The translations under genes and the position numbers were made by a program. From contig CAKTYZ010000009.1 of NCBI GenBank assembly GCA_934635225.1, forward strand, positions 1 through 64,000: DNA of 64,000 bases. The letters run 5' to 3'. This document shows, in pieces, positions 18,424 through 26,276 of this stretch (within the stretch, counting starts at the first letter, position 1; each line of letters begins with the position of its first letter). A model generated the notes under the pieces. It did no database searches, was not told the DNA's origin, and saw nothing but the letters and a program-made list of their open reading frames with translations. Source of the stretch: an uncultured Kiritimatiellota bacterium (GTDB taxonomy: Bacteria; Verrucomicrobiota; Kiritimatiellia; RFP12; UBA1067).

Positions 18424-18554
18424 ATTCTCGCAAGAGAAGGGTCGCGATACGGGCGAGTCAATCCCGTCGCGTCGTGACCGTTGGGTTCAACAGCTCGCGG
18501 TCACGATTGTGGTCGCGAGCCTTGTTTTGCGGGGGTTTCTGAGCGGAGACTCAG
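18424..18554 (+). promoter_or_regulatory. Structured leader of the S10 operon with attenuator-like hairpins
   Basis: The leader begins with a 5-bp hairpin closed by a GCAA tetraloop (18425-18438). A stem ACGGG/CCCGT follows (18449-18467). CGTGACCG (18473-18480) can pair with CGGTCACG (18498-18505). This excludes a stronger 12-bp stem, GCTCGCGGTCAC (18493-18504) with GTGGTCGCGAGC (18509-18520) around a GATT loop. The strong stem is followed by CTTGTTTT, as in an intrinsic terminator. The two mutually exclusive folds are the layout of transcription attenuation. By analogy with the E. coli S10 leader a ribosomal protein such as L4 could be the effector; that is inference. Confidence 0.65.
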
Positions 18555-18715
18555 TTGCGAACGGGGTGCCTTAAGCGGGCCTCCTGCGCCAACAAGGCGA
18601 GCGTCCTTGCGCGCGGCGATCGCAACCGTCGAAGGTCAGGTCATTGGGGCGAAGCTGCGGGAAAGGTCTGCGGTCGAGCCGAAACTGAAGTCAGGAACAG
18701 AAGGAAAAGACAACA

Positions 18716-19024
18716 ATGCAGCAGCAGAGAGTCCGCATCCGCCTCCAGGCATACGATCACCGTGTGCTGGATCAGGCCGTCGGTGGCATCATCGACACGG
18801 CCCGAGGCACGGGTGCGCAGGTTGTGGGACCAATCCCGCTTCCGACCCGCGTCGAGCGTTATACGGTGAACCGTTCGCCGAACGTCGACAAGAAGTCCAT
18901 GGACCAGTTCGAGATGCGCACGCACAAGCGCCTTCTCGACATTGTCAACCCGACCGCGCAGACGATTGATGAGCTCAAGAAGCTCAATCTTCCGGCTGGC
19001 GTCGACATCACCATCAAGGTCTGA
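18716..19024 (+). CDS. rpsJ: 30S ribosomal protein S10
   Basis: S10 is a small-subunit head protein that also acts with NusB in antitermination. The 102-residue product shows QQRVRIRLQAYDHRVLDQAV, GPIPLPTRVERYTVNRSP and the C-terminal PTAQTIDELKKLNLPAGVDI, all typical. It is the first gene of the cluster; AAGGAAAAGA precedes the ATG. The long structured leader lies upstream. Confidence 0.97.
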   Translation: MQQQRVRIRLQAYDHRVLDQAVGGIIDTARGTGAQVVGPIPLPTRVERYTVNRSPNVDKKSMDQFEMRTHKRLLDIVNPTAQTIDELKKLNLPAGVDITIKV

Positions 19025-19036
19025 CAGGAGGTTGAC

Positions 19037-19684
19037 ATGGAAGGTTTGATTGGCAAGAAGGTCGGAATGACCCAGGTGTACGACGCTGATGGCAAGCGCC
19101 TGTGCGTGACCGTCATCGAGTGTGGTCCGTGCCCGGTTGTCCAGCTCCGTACGCTGGAGAAGGACGGCTATGTCGCCGCGCAGGTCGCGTTCGGCGAGCA
19201 GAAGCCGCGGCGTCTCGCGAAGGCGCAGCAGAAGCATTTCGAAAAGGCCGGCGTCACGTGCGCCAAGGTCCTCAAGGAATTCGCGCTTGACGCGGGCGAG
19301 ACGCTGGAAGTCGGCAAGGCCGTCACGGTCACCAACTTCGAGGGCGTCAAGTATGTCGATGTCTCGGGCATGACCAAGGGCAAGGGCTTCGCGGGCGTCA
19401 TCAAGAAGTGGGGCTTCGCGGGCGGCAACATGACGCACGGCGGCCACTCCAAGCGCCGCACGGGCGGTCTCGCCGCGCGTGATCTCCCGGGCTGGATCGA
19501 GAAGGGCAAGAAGATGCCGGGCGACATGGGTGACGTGAACCGCAAGGCCATGAACCTTGAGGTCGTCGCGGTTCGTCCTGAGGACAATGCGCTCCTCGTG
19601 AAGGGGTCGATTCCCGGCGCCCGCAATGGCATCGTGTTCGTCCGCAAGTCCCTCAAGAACAACGTCAAGAAGGGGGCTAAGTAA
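19037..19684 (+). CDS. rplC: 50S ribosomal protein L3
   Basis: L3 organises the 3' end region of 23S rRNA near the peptidyl-transferase centre. The product has 215 residues, beginning GLIGKKVGMTQVYD and containing the signature GFAGVIKKWGFAGGNMTHGG, then LPGWIEKGKKMPGDMG. AGGAGG precedes the ATG. It lies 12 bases after rpsJ and 2 bases before rplD. Confidence 0.97.
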   Translation: MEGLIGKKVGMTQVYDADGKRLCVTVIECGPCPVVQLRTLEKDGYVAAQVAFGEQKPRRLAKAQQKHFEKAGVTCAKVLKEFALDAGETLEVGKAVTVTNFEGVKYVDVSGMTKGKGFAGVIKKWGFAGGNMTHGGHSKRRTGGLAARDLPGWIEKGKKMPGDMGDVNRKAMNLEVVAVRPEDNALLVKGSIPGARNGIVFVRKSLKNNVKKGAK

Positions 19685-19686
19685 TC

Positions 19687-20280
19687 ATGAAGAAGATTGA
19701 AGTCACGTTTGACAAGGCTCAGCTGACGCTCGACAAGGGCGAGCAGGCCGTCAAGGACGCGATTGCCGCCATCCGCAATGCGCTCCGCGCGGGCACGGCC
19801 TGCACGAAGAGCAAGGGCGAGGTCGCTGGCTCCAACAAGAAGCCGTGGAAGCAGAAGGGGACGGGCAACGCCCGTGCCGGTTTCCGTCAGAGCCCCGTGT
19901 GGCGCGGCGGCGGCGTGGCGCATGGCCCGAAGCCGCGCTCCTACGAGCAGAAACTCAACAAGAAGGTCTGGAAGCTCGCCTTCGCGCGCGCTTTCTCTGA
20001 CCGTCTCGCGGAGGGTGACGTCATTGTCGTCGACGAGTTCTCGTTCGAGGCTCCGAAGACGAAGCTCATGGCGAAGTTCCTCAAGGAGCTTGGCATTGAT
20101 CGTACGGCTGTCATTGTTCAGAAGGACGTTGACGATACGGTTGTCCTTGTGACGTCGAACCTCCCCCGGATCGATTACTCGACCGCGCAGGCTCTTGACG
20201 TCTACACCGTCATGGCGAATCGCAAGATCGTCTGCGACAAGGCCGGTTTTGACGCGCTCATGGCCCGCATCGCCAAGTAA
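19687..20280 (+). CDS. rplD: 50S ribosomal protein L4
   Basis: L4 lines the peptide exit tunnel and in enterobacteria also represses its own operon. The 197-residue product has the loop motif KPWKQKGTGNARAGFRQSPVWRGGGVAHGPKPR. The globular fold ends in SNLPRIDYSTAQALDVYTVM. The start follows rplC by two bases. L4 is the natural candidate effector for the structured leader upstream of rpsJ, but nothing in this gene proves that. Confidence 0.97.
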   Translation: MKKIEVTFDKAQLTLDKGEQAVKDAIAAIRNALRAGTACTKSKGEVAGSNKKPWKQKGTGNARAGFRQSPVWRGGGVAHGPKPRSYEQKLNKKVWKLAFARAFSDRLAEGDVIVVDEFSFEAPKTKLMAKFLKELGIDRTAVIVQKDVDDTVVLVTSNLPRIDYSTAQALDVYTVMANRKIVCDKAGFDALMARIAK

Positions 20281-20292
20281 GGAATCATAGTC

Positions 20293-20595
20293 ATGACGAA
20301 ACAGGAACTCAGGACCAAGACCAATGGCGTCATCCTCGACGTGCTGATCACCGAAAAGGGTTCGATCATGTCCGCCGAGAACCGCTTCCTCATTGAGGTC
20401 GCGCCCGACGCCCGCAAGCCGCAGATCGCCACCGAAGTCGAGAAGGCTTTCGGCGTGCATGTTCTTGCGGTCCGCACCGCTAACATGAAGGGCGGTCTCC
20501 GTTATATCCGCGGCACGCGCAGGGCGGTCCGCGAATCCACGTGGAAGAAGGCGATCGTGACCGTCAAGGACGGCGAGCGCATCGAACTCGCGTAA
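20293..20595 (+). CDS. rplW: 50S ribosomal protein L23
   Basis: L23 lies at the tunnel exit and docks trigger factor and SRP. The 100-residue product shows LDVLITEKGSIMSAENRFLIEVAPDARKPQIATEVEKAFGVHVLAVRTANMKG. It lies in the conserved position between rplD and rplB. Confidence 0.96.
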   Translation: MTKQELRTKTNGVILDVLITEKGSIMSAENRFLIEVAPDARKPQIATEVEKAFGVHVLAVRTANMKGGLRYIRGTRRAVRESTWKKAIVTVKDGERIELA

Positions 20596-20610
20596 GGAGC
20601 GAAGAAGATT

Positions 20611-21435
20611 ATGGCACTTAAGACATACAAGGCCCGTTCGTGCGGCATGCGTTTCCGCGAGTCCGCCACGTTTGAGGAAATCACCGAGAAGAAGCCGGTG
20701 AAGCGCCTGACGAAGGCAGTCCGCAAGACGGCGGGCCGCAACAATCAGGGCCGCATCACATGCCGTCACCATGGCGGCGGCGCGAAGCAGCGTCTGCGTC
20801 TCGTTGACTTCAAGCGCAACAAGTTCGGCGTTGAGGCGACGGTGAAGGACATCGCGTACGATCCGATGCGCAGCGCGTATCTCGCGCTCATCGAATACGC
20901 CGACGGCACGCTCAGCTACATCCTCGCGCCTGAAGGCCTCAAGCCGGGCATGAAGGTGATGAACGGGCCGAAGGCCGAAGCCACGGTCGGCAATTGCCTC
21001 CCGCTTGCACAGATTCCGCTTGGTCTCTTCGTCCACGCGATCGAGCTCGTTCCGGGCAAGGGCGCGAAGGTCTCGCGCTCGGCCGGCAACGCCTGTCAGG
21101 TGATGGCGCGTGACGGCAATGTCGTGACGCTGAAGATGCCTTCGGGTGAAGTCCGCATGTTCAACGGCCGTTGCCTCGCGTGCATTGGCTCGGTCGGCAA
21201 CAAGGACTGGGGCTCGATCAAGCTTGGCAAGGCCGGCCGCAAGCGTTACCTTGGCATTCGCCCGACGGTGCGCGGCGTGGCGATGAACCCGGTCGATCAC
21301 CCGATGGGCGGCGGCGAAGGCCGTACGTCCGGCGGCAGTCATCCGCGTTCGCCGTGGGGTCAGCTCGCGAAGGGCGGAAAGACCCGTCCGAAGCACAAGG
21401 CGTCCAACAAGGTCATCGTCAAGAGGAGGAAATAA
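20611..21435 (+). CDS. rplB: 50S ribosomal protein L2
   Basis: L2 is needed for subunit joining and peptidyl-transferase activity. The 274-residue protein shows GRNNQGRITCRHHGGGAKQRLRLVDFKRNK, LPLAQIPLGLFVHAIELVPGKG, and the late histidine-bearing MNPVDHPMGGGEGRTSGG. The C-terminus is basic. AAGGAGCGAAGAAG precedes the ATG. Confidence 0.98.
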   Translation: MALKTYKARSCGMRFRESATFEEITEKKPVKRLTKAVRKTAGRNNQGRITCRHHGGGAKQRLRLVDFKRNKFGVEATVKDIAYDPMRSAYLALIEYADGTLSYILAPEGLKPGMKVMNGPKAEATVGNCLPLAQIPLGLFVHAIELVPGKGAKVSRSAGNACQVMARDGNVVTLKMPSGEVRMFNGRCLACIGSVGNKDWGSIKLGKAGRKRYLGIRPTVRGVAMNPVDHPMGGGEGRTSGGSHPRSPWGQLAKGGKTRPKHKASNKVIVKRRK

Positions 21436-21438
21436 TCC

Positions 21439-21714
21439 ATGAGTCGTTCTCTCAAGAAGGGACCTTATGTCGAGGAGAGCCTCCTCCGCAAGGTCGAGAA
21501 GGTTCAGGCGAGCGGCAAGAAGCAGCCGATCAAGACGTGGAGCCGTCGTTCGATGGTTCTCCCCGAGTTTGTCGGTCTGACGTTCGCGATTCACAACGGC
21601 CGGCAGCATCTGCCGATTTTCATCACCGAGAACATGGTCGGCCATCGTCTCGGCGAGTTCGCCCCGACCCGTACGTTCAAGGGTCACGGCAACTCGGTCG
21701 AAAAGGCCAAGTAA
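21439..21714 (+). CDS. rpsS: 30S ribosomal protein S19
   Basis: S19 contacts 16S rRNA in the small-subunit head near the A site. The 91-residue product has SRSLKKGPYVEESLLRKV, KTWSRRSMVLPEFVGLTFAIHNG and HRLGEFAPTRTFKGHG. The ATG follows rplB by three bases. Confidence 0.97.
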   Translation: MSRSLKKGPYVEESLLRKVEKVQASGKKQPIKTWSRRSMVLPEFVGLTFAIHNGRQHLPIFITENMVGHRLGEFAPTRTFKGHGNSVEKAK

Positions 21715-21725
21715 GGGGATAGACA

Positions 21726-22088
21726 ATGGAAGTTACTGCCATTACCCGTAATCAGCGCATGTCCGCGTTCAAGGGACGTCCGCTGTGCCGCGCGTGCCAG
21801 GGCCTCAAGGCTGCGGACGCGCTGAAGATCGTCGAGTTTTCGCCCAAGAAGGCGGCCGTGATCATCAAGAAGACGATCATGAGCGCCGTGGCGAATGCGA
21901 AGAACAACAACGGCATCGAGAACGCGGCGGATCTCACGGTCAAGCTCTGCGTCCTTGACGAGTCCGTCCGTATGCGCCGCTACTGGCCCACGGCCCGCGG
22001 CAGCGCCCATCCGATTGCGCGTCGCATGTGCCATTGCAAGGTGGTCCTTGCCGACACACCGGTCAAGGCCAAGAAGGAGGCCAAGTAA
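21726..22088 (+). CDS. rplV: 50S ribosomal protein L22
   Basis: L22 extends a beta-hairpin into the exit tunnel. The product has 120 residues: KIVEFSPKKAAVIIKKTIMSAVANAKNNNG, and the hairpin region RRYWPTARGSAHPIARRMCHCKVVL. Three cysteines at unusual places (CRACQG, and CHC in the hairpin end) differ from common sequences. The order rpsS-rplV-rpsC is standard. Confidence 0.96.
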   Translation: MEVTAITRNQRMSAFKGRPLCRACQGLKAADALKIVEFSPKKAAVIIKKTIMSAVANAKNNNGIENAADLTVKLCVLDESVRMRRYWPTARGSAHPIARRMCHCKVVLADTPVKAKKEAK

Positions 22089-22089
22089 C

Positions 22090-22785
22090 ATGGGACAGAA
22101 AGTTAATCCGATTGGCTTCCGCGTCGGCGTCAACCACGCTTGGGGCAGCCGTTGGTTCGCGCCCAAGAAGACCTTTGGCGCCTACCTCATCGAAGATCAG
22201 AAGATTCGAGAGGAGATCAAGTCGAAGCTGACGGAAGCCGGCATCTCCAAGATTCTCATCGAACGCTATGCGAACTCGGTCCGCGCGACGATTTTCAGTG
22301 CCCGTCCGGGCGTGATTATCGGACGCAAGGGCGGCGACGTCGAAGCGATTCGCGCCAGCCTTGAGAAGATGACCAAAAAGCAGGTCTATCTTGACATCAA
22401 GGAGGTTCAGGGCGCTGATGCGGATGCGCAGCTCGTTGCGGAGGGCATTGCCCAGCAGCTTGAGCGCCGTATCATGCTCAAGCGCGCGATGAAGCGCGCG
22501 ATGAAAGTCGCGATGGACATGGGCGTGGACGGAATCAAGGTCCATGCGGGCGGACGCATCAACGGCGCGGAAATCGCGCGCGTCGAGTGGTCTCGCGAGG
22601 GCAAGGTCCCGTTGCACACGCTCCGTGCGAACATTGATTATGGTTTCGCGGAAGCCAACACCACGGCCGGCAAGATCGGCATCAAGGTGTGGATCTGCAA
22701 GAAAGAGGGTTTCCAGGCCCGTCAGCCCCGCGGCGACCGTCGCGGCGACCGTCGTGAGCGTGGCGACCGGAAGGAAGGGAAGTAA
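22090..22785 (+). CDS. rpsC: 30S ribosomal protein S3
   Basis: S3 carries KH and C-terminal domains at the mRNA entry site. From the ATG at 22090, one base after the rplV stop, the product is 231 residues. It opens MGQKVNPIGFRVGVNHAWGS, includes the KH GxxG region (PGVIIGRKGGDVEAIR) and the C-terminal AEIARVEWSREGKVPLHTLRA. It ends in an Arg/Gly/Asp repeat tail (RGDRRGDRRERGDRK). An earlier in-frame start would lie inside rplV and is not needed. Confidence 0.97.
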   Translation: MGQKVNPIGFRVGVNHAWGSRWFAPKKTFGAYLIEDQKIREEIKSKLTEAGISKILIERYANSVRATIFSARPGVIIGRKGGDVEAIRASLEKMTKKQVYLDIKEVQGADADAQLVAEGIAQQLERRIMLKRAMKRAMKVAMDMGVDGIKVHAGGRINGAEIARVEWSREGKVPLHTLRANIDYGFAEANTTAGKIGIKVWICKKEGFQARQPRGDRRGDRRERGDRKEGK

Positions 22786-22788
22786 GCC

Positions 22789-23211
22789 ATGCCTTTGATG
22801 CCCAAGAGAGTCAAGTACCGCAAGGTCTCCAAGGGAAACCGCGCCGGTTACGCCACTTCGGGTACGGAGCTCGCGTATGGTGAGTTCGGCCTCAAGGCCC
22901 TCACGCGCGGTCTCCTCACGGCCACGCAGATTGAGGCCTGCCGCGTTGCGATCAATCGTGAGATGAAGCGCAAGGGCAAGCTTTGGATCCGCGTGTTTCC
23001 GGACAAGCCCGTGACCCGCAAGCCGATTGAGGTCCGAATGGGTGGAGGCAAGGGCAACCCGGAGTTCTGGGCGGCCGTCATCCTCCCCGGCAAGGTCCTT
23101 TTCGAGGTCGGTGGCGTGAGCGAGGAGGTCGCGAAGGAGTGCCTCCGTCTCGCGGCGACCAAGATCGGTATTCACACCAAGTTCATCACCCGCGCAGGAG
23201 TTAAGATCTAA
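22789..23211 (+). CDS. rplP: 50S ribosomal protein L16
   Basis: L16 shapes the A-site tRNA corridor. The 140-residue product starts MPLMPKRVKYRK and includes GLKALTRGLLTATQIEACRVAINREMKR and the KPIEVRMGGGKGNPEFWAAVI segment. The stop overlaps the ATG of rpsQ (TAATG). In most bacteria rpmC (L29) sits exactly here; it is absent. Confidence 0.97.
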   Translation: MPLMPKRVKYRKVSKGNRAGYATSGTELAYGEFGLKALTRGLLTATQIEACRVAINREMKRKGKLWIRVFPDKPVTRKPIEVRMGGGKGNPEFWAAVILPGKVLFEVGGVSEEVAKECLRLAATKIGIHTKFITRAGVKI

Positions 23212-23465
23212 TGAGCACGGAAAACAACAATCGCGGCGCGCGCAAGCTTCGCAAGGGCGTCGTCGTTTCGAAGTCCGGCGCGAAGACCGTCAAGGTGGCG
23301 GTCTCGTACCGTGAGGTCCACCCCGTGTACGGCAAGGTCATCACGCGCACGAAGAACTACCACGTGCACGACGAGGCCGACACGGCGAAGGTCGGTGACA
23401 CCGTCACCATCATGGAAACGCGTCCGATGTCAGCCACGAAGCGCTGGCGCATCGTCGCGAAGTAA
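23211..23465 (+). CDS. rpsQ: 30S ribosomal protein S17
   Basis: S17 is a primary 16S rRNA binder with an OB fold. The 84-residue product shows RKGVVVSKSGAKTVKVAVSYREVHPVYGKVI, YHVHDEADTAKVGDTVTIMETRPMS and KRWRIVAK. It directly abuts rplP, with no rpmC between the two. Confidence 0.96.
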   Translation: MSTENNNRGARKLRKGVVVSKSGAKTVKVAVSYREVHPVYGKVITRTKNYHVHDEADTAKVGDTVTIMETRPMSATKRWRIVAK

Positions 23466-23479
23466 GGAGAAACAGAACC

Positions 23480-23845
23480 ATGTTGCAGGAACTCTCCAAT
23501 CTCGTGGTTGCGGACAACACTGGAGCCAAGCGCGCCATGTGCTTCCGCATCCTCAAGCAGCGCAAGGAGTACGCTCACCTCGGTGACGTGATTCGCGTTG
23601 CAATCAAGGAAGCGTCGCCGACCTCGTCCATCAAGAAGGGCTCGGTCGCGACAGCCGTCATCGTCCGCACGGGTCAGCCGATCCGTCGTGAAGACGGTTC
23701 GATGGTCCACTTCGACCAGAACGCGTGCGTTCTCGTCGACTCGAAGCTCAACCCGATCGGAACCCGCGTGTTCGGGCCGGTCGCCCGCGAACTCCGCGAC
23801 AAGAACTACATGAAGATCCTCTCGATGGCCCCGGAAGTGGTCTGA
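23480..23845 (+). CDS. rplN: 50S ribosomal protein L14
   Basis: L14 forms part of the intersubunit bridge and the RsfS-binding site. The 121-residue product begins MLQELSNLVVADNTGAKRAMCFRIL and has GDVIRVAIKEASP and the closing GTRVFGPVARELRDKNYMKILSMAPEV. AAGGAGAAACAG precedes the ATG. It is the first spc-type gene after rpsQ. Confidence 0.97.
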   Translation: MLQELSNLVVADNTGAKRAMCFRILKQRKEYAHLGDVIRVAIKEASPTSSIKKGSVATAVIVRTGQPIRREDGSMVHFDQNACVLVDSKLNPIGTRVFGPVARELRDKNYMKILSMAPEVV

Positions 23846-23864
23846 TACAGAAGGAGCAGCGAAA

Positions 23865-24176
23865 ATGGCTATCGCAAGAATCAAGAAGAACGACACCGTG
23901 ATCTGCACCAGCGGCAACGACGCAGGCAAGACAGGCACGGTCCTCAAGGTTGACCCCAAGAAGGGCGTCGCGATCGTCGGCGGGCTGAATGTCCACAAGA
24001 AGGCGGTTCGTCGCACCGAGAAGACCGCAGGAGGTCTCATTGACAAGGAACTTCCGATCCGGCTTTGCAAGCTTATGCCCTACGATGCCGAGAAGAAGTG
24101 CGGAACGCGCGTCAAGGCTGGCGAAAAGGACGGCAAGAAGGCGCGCGTCTCGGTCAAGAGCGGCAAGGCCCTCTAA
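23865..24176 (+). CDS. rplX: 50S ribosomal protein L24
   Basis: L24 starts large-subunit assembly and contains a KOW motif. The 103-residue product has ARIKKNDTVICTSGNDAGKTGTVLKVDPKKGVAIVGGLNVHKKAV and a short basic tail. AAGGAGCAGCG precedes the ATG. Position between rplN and rplE is standard. Confidence 0.96.
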   Translation: MAIARIKKNDTVICTSGNDAGKTGTVLKVDPKKGVAIVGGLNVHKKAVRRTEKTAGGLIDKELPIRLCKLMPYDAEKKCGTRVKAGEKDGKKARVSVKSGKAL

Positions 24177-24193
24177 GGTAAGGAACAATCATC

Positions 24194-24727
24194 ATGGCAA
24201 GACTCAAAGACGAATATGCGAGCCGCATGGTTCCCGAGCTTGAGAAGAAGCTCGGCACCACGAACAAGATGCTCGTTCCCCGCCTTCAGAAGATCGTCAT
24301 CAACATGGGCTTCGGCATCGTCTCAAAGGACGAGCAGAAGACGCTTGTGGACGACCTGATGGCGATCACCGGCCAGAAGCCCATGCTTTGCAAGGCGAAG
24401 AAGTCCATCTCGAACTTCAAGCTGCGCGAAGGCATGATCATCGGCGCGAAGGTCACGCTGCGCGGTGAGCGCATGTGGGAATTCGCCGACCGTCTCATCT
24501 CGGCGGCGCTTCCCCGTATCCGCGACTTCCGCGGCGTTCCGAACCGTGGCTTTGACGGCGCGGGCAACTACACGCTCGGCGTCAAGGAGCACACAATTTT
24601 CCCGGAACTCCTTGAATCGACCGCTCAATCGGGCATGGACATCACGTTCGTGACCTCGTCCACCGACAACAAGGCTTGCAAGGAGCTTCTCAACTCCATG
24701 GGCATGCCGTTCGCAGGAAGGAACTAA
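24194..24727 (+). CDS. rplE: 50S ribosomal protein L5
   Basis: L5 binds 5S rRNA in the central protuberance. The 177-residue product shows VPRLQKIVINMGFGI, the segment ITGQKPMLCKAKKSISNFKLREG, MIIGAKVTLRGERMWEF, PRIRDFRGV and GVKEHTIFPE. It is followed by rpsN three bases later. Confidence 0.97.
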   Translation: MARLKDEYASRMVPELEKKLGTTNKMLVPRLQKIVINMGFGIVSKDEQKTLVDDLMAITGQKPMLCKAKKSISNFKLREGMIIGAKVTLRGERMWEFADRLISAALPRIRDFRGVPNRGFDGAGNYTLGVKEHTIFPELLESTAQSGMDITFVTSSTDNKACKELLNSMGMPFAGRN

Positions 24728-24730
24728 GTC

Positions 24731-24916
24731 ATGGCAAAACAGTGTCTCATCGAAAAGCAGAAGAAGGCGCCCAAGTTTCAGGTGCGCGCGTACAACCGTT
24801 GCCAGCGCTGCGGTCGTCGCCATGCCTATCTTCGCAAGTTCGGCGTTTGCCGTCTCTGCTTCCGCGAACTCGCCGTTGCCGGCCTCATCCCCGGCGTCAC
24901 GAAGGCTTCGTGGTAA
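24731..24916 (+). CDS. rpsN: 30S ribosomal protein S14, zinc-binding type
   Basis: The 61-residue product is the short zinc-type S14, with two CxxC pairs in RCQRCGRRHAYLRKFGVCRLCFRELA. Genomes may carry this C+ form or a longer C- form. Here the zinc form lies in the canonical spc position between rplE and rpsH, suggesting it is the main copy. Confidence 0.97.
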   Translation: MAKQCLIEKQKKAPKFQVRAYNRCQRCGRRHAYLRKFGVCRLCFRELAVAGLIPGVTKASW

Positions 24917-24942
24917 TCGAAACAGGAAAGGAATCATCTAAA

Positions 24943-25335
24943 ATGTCTATCGATCCCATTTCCGACATGCTGACGTCGATTCGCAACGGGCTGAAGGCTC
25001 GCCTCTATTCCGTTGCCACGCCTGCCAGCGCCCTCAAGGCCGAGATTGCTCGTGTCATGAAGGAAGCCGGTTACATCACCGACTGTGTCACGACGAGTGA
25101 ATTTCCGAAGAAGCTCGTGATTACGCTGAAGTACTCGGACCGTGCGGTTCCCGCCATCCGTGAAATCAAGCGCATCTCGAAGCCGGGTCTCCGCCGTTAC
25201 GCCTCCGTGAACAAGATTCCGTCCGTCCTTGACGGCATGGGTCTTGTCGTCCTCTCCACCTCGAAGGGCGTCATGAGTGGCGCGCAGGCGAAGAAGGAGA
25301 ACCTTGGCGGCGAAGTCATCTGCACGGTCGCTTAA
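24943..25335 (+). CDS. rpsH: 30S ribosomal protein S8
   Basis: S8 organises the 16S rRNA central domain. The product is 130 residues from the ATG at 24943, beginning MSIDPISDMLTSIRNGLKAR. The C-terminal signature is GLRRYASVNKIPSVLDGMGLVVLSTSKGVM. The ATG is preceded by AGGAAAGGAATC. A longer in-frame reading upstream runs through rpsN and is not a real start. Confidence 0.97.
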   Translation: MSIDPISDMLTSIRNGLKARLYSVATPASALKAEIARVMKEAGYITDCVTTSEFPKKLVITLKYSDRAVPAIREIKRISKPGLRRYASVNKIPSVLDGMGLVVLSTSKGVMSGAQAKKENLGGEVICTVA

Positions 25336-25353
25336 CATTAGGAGCTAAAGACA

Positions 25354-25890
25354 ATGTCTCGAATCGGTAAAGAACCCGTCAAGCTCGCCGAAGGCGTCTC
25401 CGCCACGGTCGAGGGCCAGAAAGTGACGGTAAAAGGCAAGCTTGGCGAGCTGTCCTACACGATGCATGAAGGCATCACGGCGAAGGTTGAGAATGGCAAC
25501 ATTCTCGTTACGTGCGATGACGACTACACGCACGGCAACTTCCACGGCCTCGCTCGCGCGCTCATCCACAACATGGTGGTTGGCGTGTCCGCCGGCTATA
25601 TGAAGCAACTGTCCATTGAAGGCACTGGCTTCAAGGCCGTTCTGAAGGGGCAGGAACTGGCACTTTCGCTTGGCTTCGCCTCTCCGAAGATCTACGCGAT
25701 TCCTGCGGGGCTCACGGTGACGGTCGAGAACGACGGTCTCCAGGTCACGATCAAGGGCATCGACAAGCAGGCCGTCGGCGAAGCCGCTGCGCGCATCCGC
25801 TCGTATTATCCGGCGGAGCCGTACAAGGGCAAGGGCATCAAGTACGTCGGCGAGGTCATCCGCCGCAAACAGGGCAAGAAGGTCGCCTAA
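25354..25890 (+). CDS. rplF: 50S ribosomal protein L6
   Basis: L6 lies near the GTPase-associated region. The 178-residue product has the duplicated fold and family motifs: SRIGKEPVKLAEGVSATVEG, the middle VSAGYMKQLSIEGTGFKAVLKG, and the C-terminal signature PAEPYKGKGIKYVGEVIRRKQGKK. The order rpsH-rplF-rplR is standard. Confidence 0.97.
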   Translation: MSRIGKEPVKLAEGVSATVEGQKVTVKGKLGELSYTMHEGITAKVENGNILVTCDDDYTHGNFHGLARALIHNMVVGVSAGYMKQLSIEGTGFKAVLKGQELALSLGFASPKIYAIPAGLTVTVENDGLQVTIKGIDKQAVGEAAARIRSYYPAEPYKGKGIKYVGEVIRRKQGKKVA

Positions 25891-25913
25891 TCGCGGCGTA
25901 AGGAGAACTCACA

Positions 25914-26273
25914 ATGTTCAATCGCAAAGTTCAGCGTCAAAAGAGGCATCTTCGCCTCCGTCAGCGTGTGATTGGCACGGCGGCACGTCCGCGCATGTCA
26001 ATCTGCGTGACGAACAAGAACATGTACGTCCAGTTCATCGACGACGATGCGGGCAGGACTCTTGCCCAGGCGAATACGCTCAAGGACGAGAAGGCCAATC
26101 TCGAGGTCGCGAAGGCTCTCGGCGCGAAAGCCGCAGAAGCCGCGAAGGCCGCGGGCATCTCGATTGTCGTCGTCGACCGCGGCGGTCACAAGTACACGGG
26201 CCGCGTCGCGGCGATCGTGGAAGCGGCCGTCGCCGGGGGCGTCGCCATCTCGGCCAAGAAGGAGGAGAAGTAA
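25914..26273 (+). CDS. rplR: 50S ribosomal protein L18
   Basis: L18 binds 5S rRNA with L5. The 119-residue product shows RHLRLRQRVIGTAARPRMSICVTNKNMYVQFIDDDAG, LGAKAAEAAKAAGISIVVVDRGGHKYTGRVAA. It ends 3 bases before rpsE. AAGGAGAACTCAC precedes the ATG. Confidence 0.96.
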   Translation: MFNRKVQRQKRHLRLRQRVIGTAARPRMSICVTNKNMYVQFIDDDAGRTLAQANTLKDEKANLEVAKALGAKAAEAAKAAGISIVVVDRGGHKYTGRVAAIVEAAVAGGVAISAKKEEK

Positions 26274-26276
26274 GCC

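Noticed and set aside
19168..21726. An 852-codon open frame on the minus strand across rplC-rpsS
   Set aside because: It is a GC-skew shadow of five certain ribosomal genes, is Arg/Leu/His-rich without any family pattern, and has no promoter.
22000..22089. Extended N-terminus for rpsC
   Set aside because: It would overlap rplV for almost 200 bases and yields Arg-rich nonsense before the standard MGQKVNP start.
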